58,596 bases of DNA from Paracoccaceae bacterium (lineage in GTDB: Bacteria; Pseudomonadota; Alphaproteobacteria; Rhodobacterales; Rhodobacteraceae), in NCBI GenBank assembly GCA_011389685.1, contig JAABTV010000018.1:1-58596 (forward strand). The letters run 5' to 3'. Position numbers and translations under genes: made by a program. Shown piece by piece: positions 58,309 to 58,596 of this stretch. Each line of letters begins with the position of its first letter. Positions within the stretch are counted from its first letter, which is position 1. The notes beneath the pieces are model-generated. The model was given only the letters and a program-made list of their open reading frames with translations, was not told the DNA's origin and ran no database searches.

Positions 58309-58596
58309 TTACAGACCCGTGGTCACGTCGATCGTGTTGCCCTCTTCGAGCGTCACATAGGCCTTCTTCACGTCTTTCCGGCGGCCCATCTGGCCGCGGA
58401 AGCGTTTCGCCTTGCCCTTGGTGATGGTCGTGTTCACGGCCTTCACCTTGACCCCGAAGAGCGCCTCGACGGCCTCCTTGATCTGCGGTTTGGTGCTGTC
58501 GATCGCCACTTCGAAGACAACGGCGTTGGCTTCCGACGCCATGGTGGCCTTCTCGGTGATGACCGGCTTGCGGATCACGTCATAGTGCTGTGCGGT
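58309..58596 (-). CDS. rplW: 50S ribosomal protein L23 (partial, cut by window edge)
   Basis: The last 95 codons of L23, which sits at the tunnel exit and docks trigger factor, SRP and SecY. The reading enters the window as [20 protein letters not shown], so the true start lies beyond the right edge; the internal GTG at 58578 is not the start. The core [20 protein letters not shown] and [17 protein letters not shown] are intact. Confidence 0.97.
   Translation of the reverse strand, partial: TAQHYDVIRKPVITEKATMASEANAVVFEVAIDSTKPQIKEAVEALFGVKVKAVNTTITKGKAKRFRGQMGRRKDVKKAYVTLEEGNTIDVTTGL

Overview
The window is a high-GC chromosomal segment from an alphaproteobacterium, most likely a Rhodobacterales (Roseobacter/Paracoccus-type) bacterium. 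The evidence is the aapJQMP amino-acid transporter set, the Hsp20-DUF1150 pair, an ATP12-type F1 assembly factor, an Irr-type iron box, ribosomal promoters of the alphaproteobacterial CTTGAC-N17-CTATAT style, and an alpha operon without rpsD. Almost everything is core genome. I found no CRISPR array, prophage, tRNA or rRNA, and no plainly new multi-gene system.

Layout. 1-1671: an IS5-type transposase remnant, yqgE and a secreted DsbD-N-like protein. 1726-5238: dnaE on the minus strand. 5556-10284: a complete BMP-family ABC importer (ATPase, two permeases, binding protein) closed by a UUCG-loop terminator. 10399-15122 (minus): a capsule-export and Kdo block (KpsT-like ATPase, KpsE-like protein, kdsA, phosphomannomutase). 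15344-16738: a YraQ/ArsP-like permease with an ArsR regulator. 16837-20255: a UDG-family protein, an SseB-like protein, a hydroxyacid dehydrogenase and rlmJ. 20508-26265: the rod-shape operon mreB-mreC-mreD-mrdA-rodA. 26325-30697: a PLP dehydratase, a glycosyltransferase-like protein, DUF1150/hsp20, a YdcH-like protein and purEK. 31016-35674: aapP-M-Q-J (minus). 35879-41457: a tightly overlapping minus-strand run degP-rarA-crcB-rluC-HAD-ATP12. 41579-58596: the S10-spc-alpha ribosomal supercluster (minus), cut by the right edge inside rplW.

The most interesting part is the ribosomal supercluster. It is broken at four places by non-ribosomal genes: two small low-GC genes between rplW and rplB; a 2OG-oxygenase-like gene plus an iron-regulated bacterioferritin between rplP and rpmC; a VWA protein plus a DsbA-like isomerase between rpmD and rplO; and a small exported protein between adk and rpsM. 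At each break there is a terminator-like hairpin after the upstream block and a good sigma-70 promoter (17-bp spacer) just before the next ribosomal block. The operon therefore looks rebuilt as separate transcription units with insulated insertion slots.

Three regulatory reads are fairly specific: an Irr/ICE palindrome over the bacterioferritin start site; a sigma-32 promoter followed by a ROSE-like RNA thermometer hairpin on hsp20; and paired AT-rich palindromes at three gene ends. All promoter, operator and RNA-structure calls are from reading the sequence by eye and are inferences.
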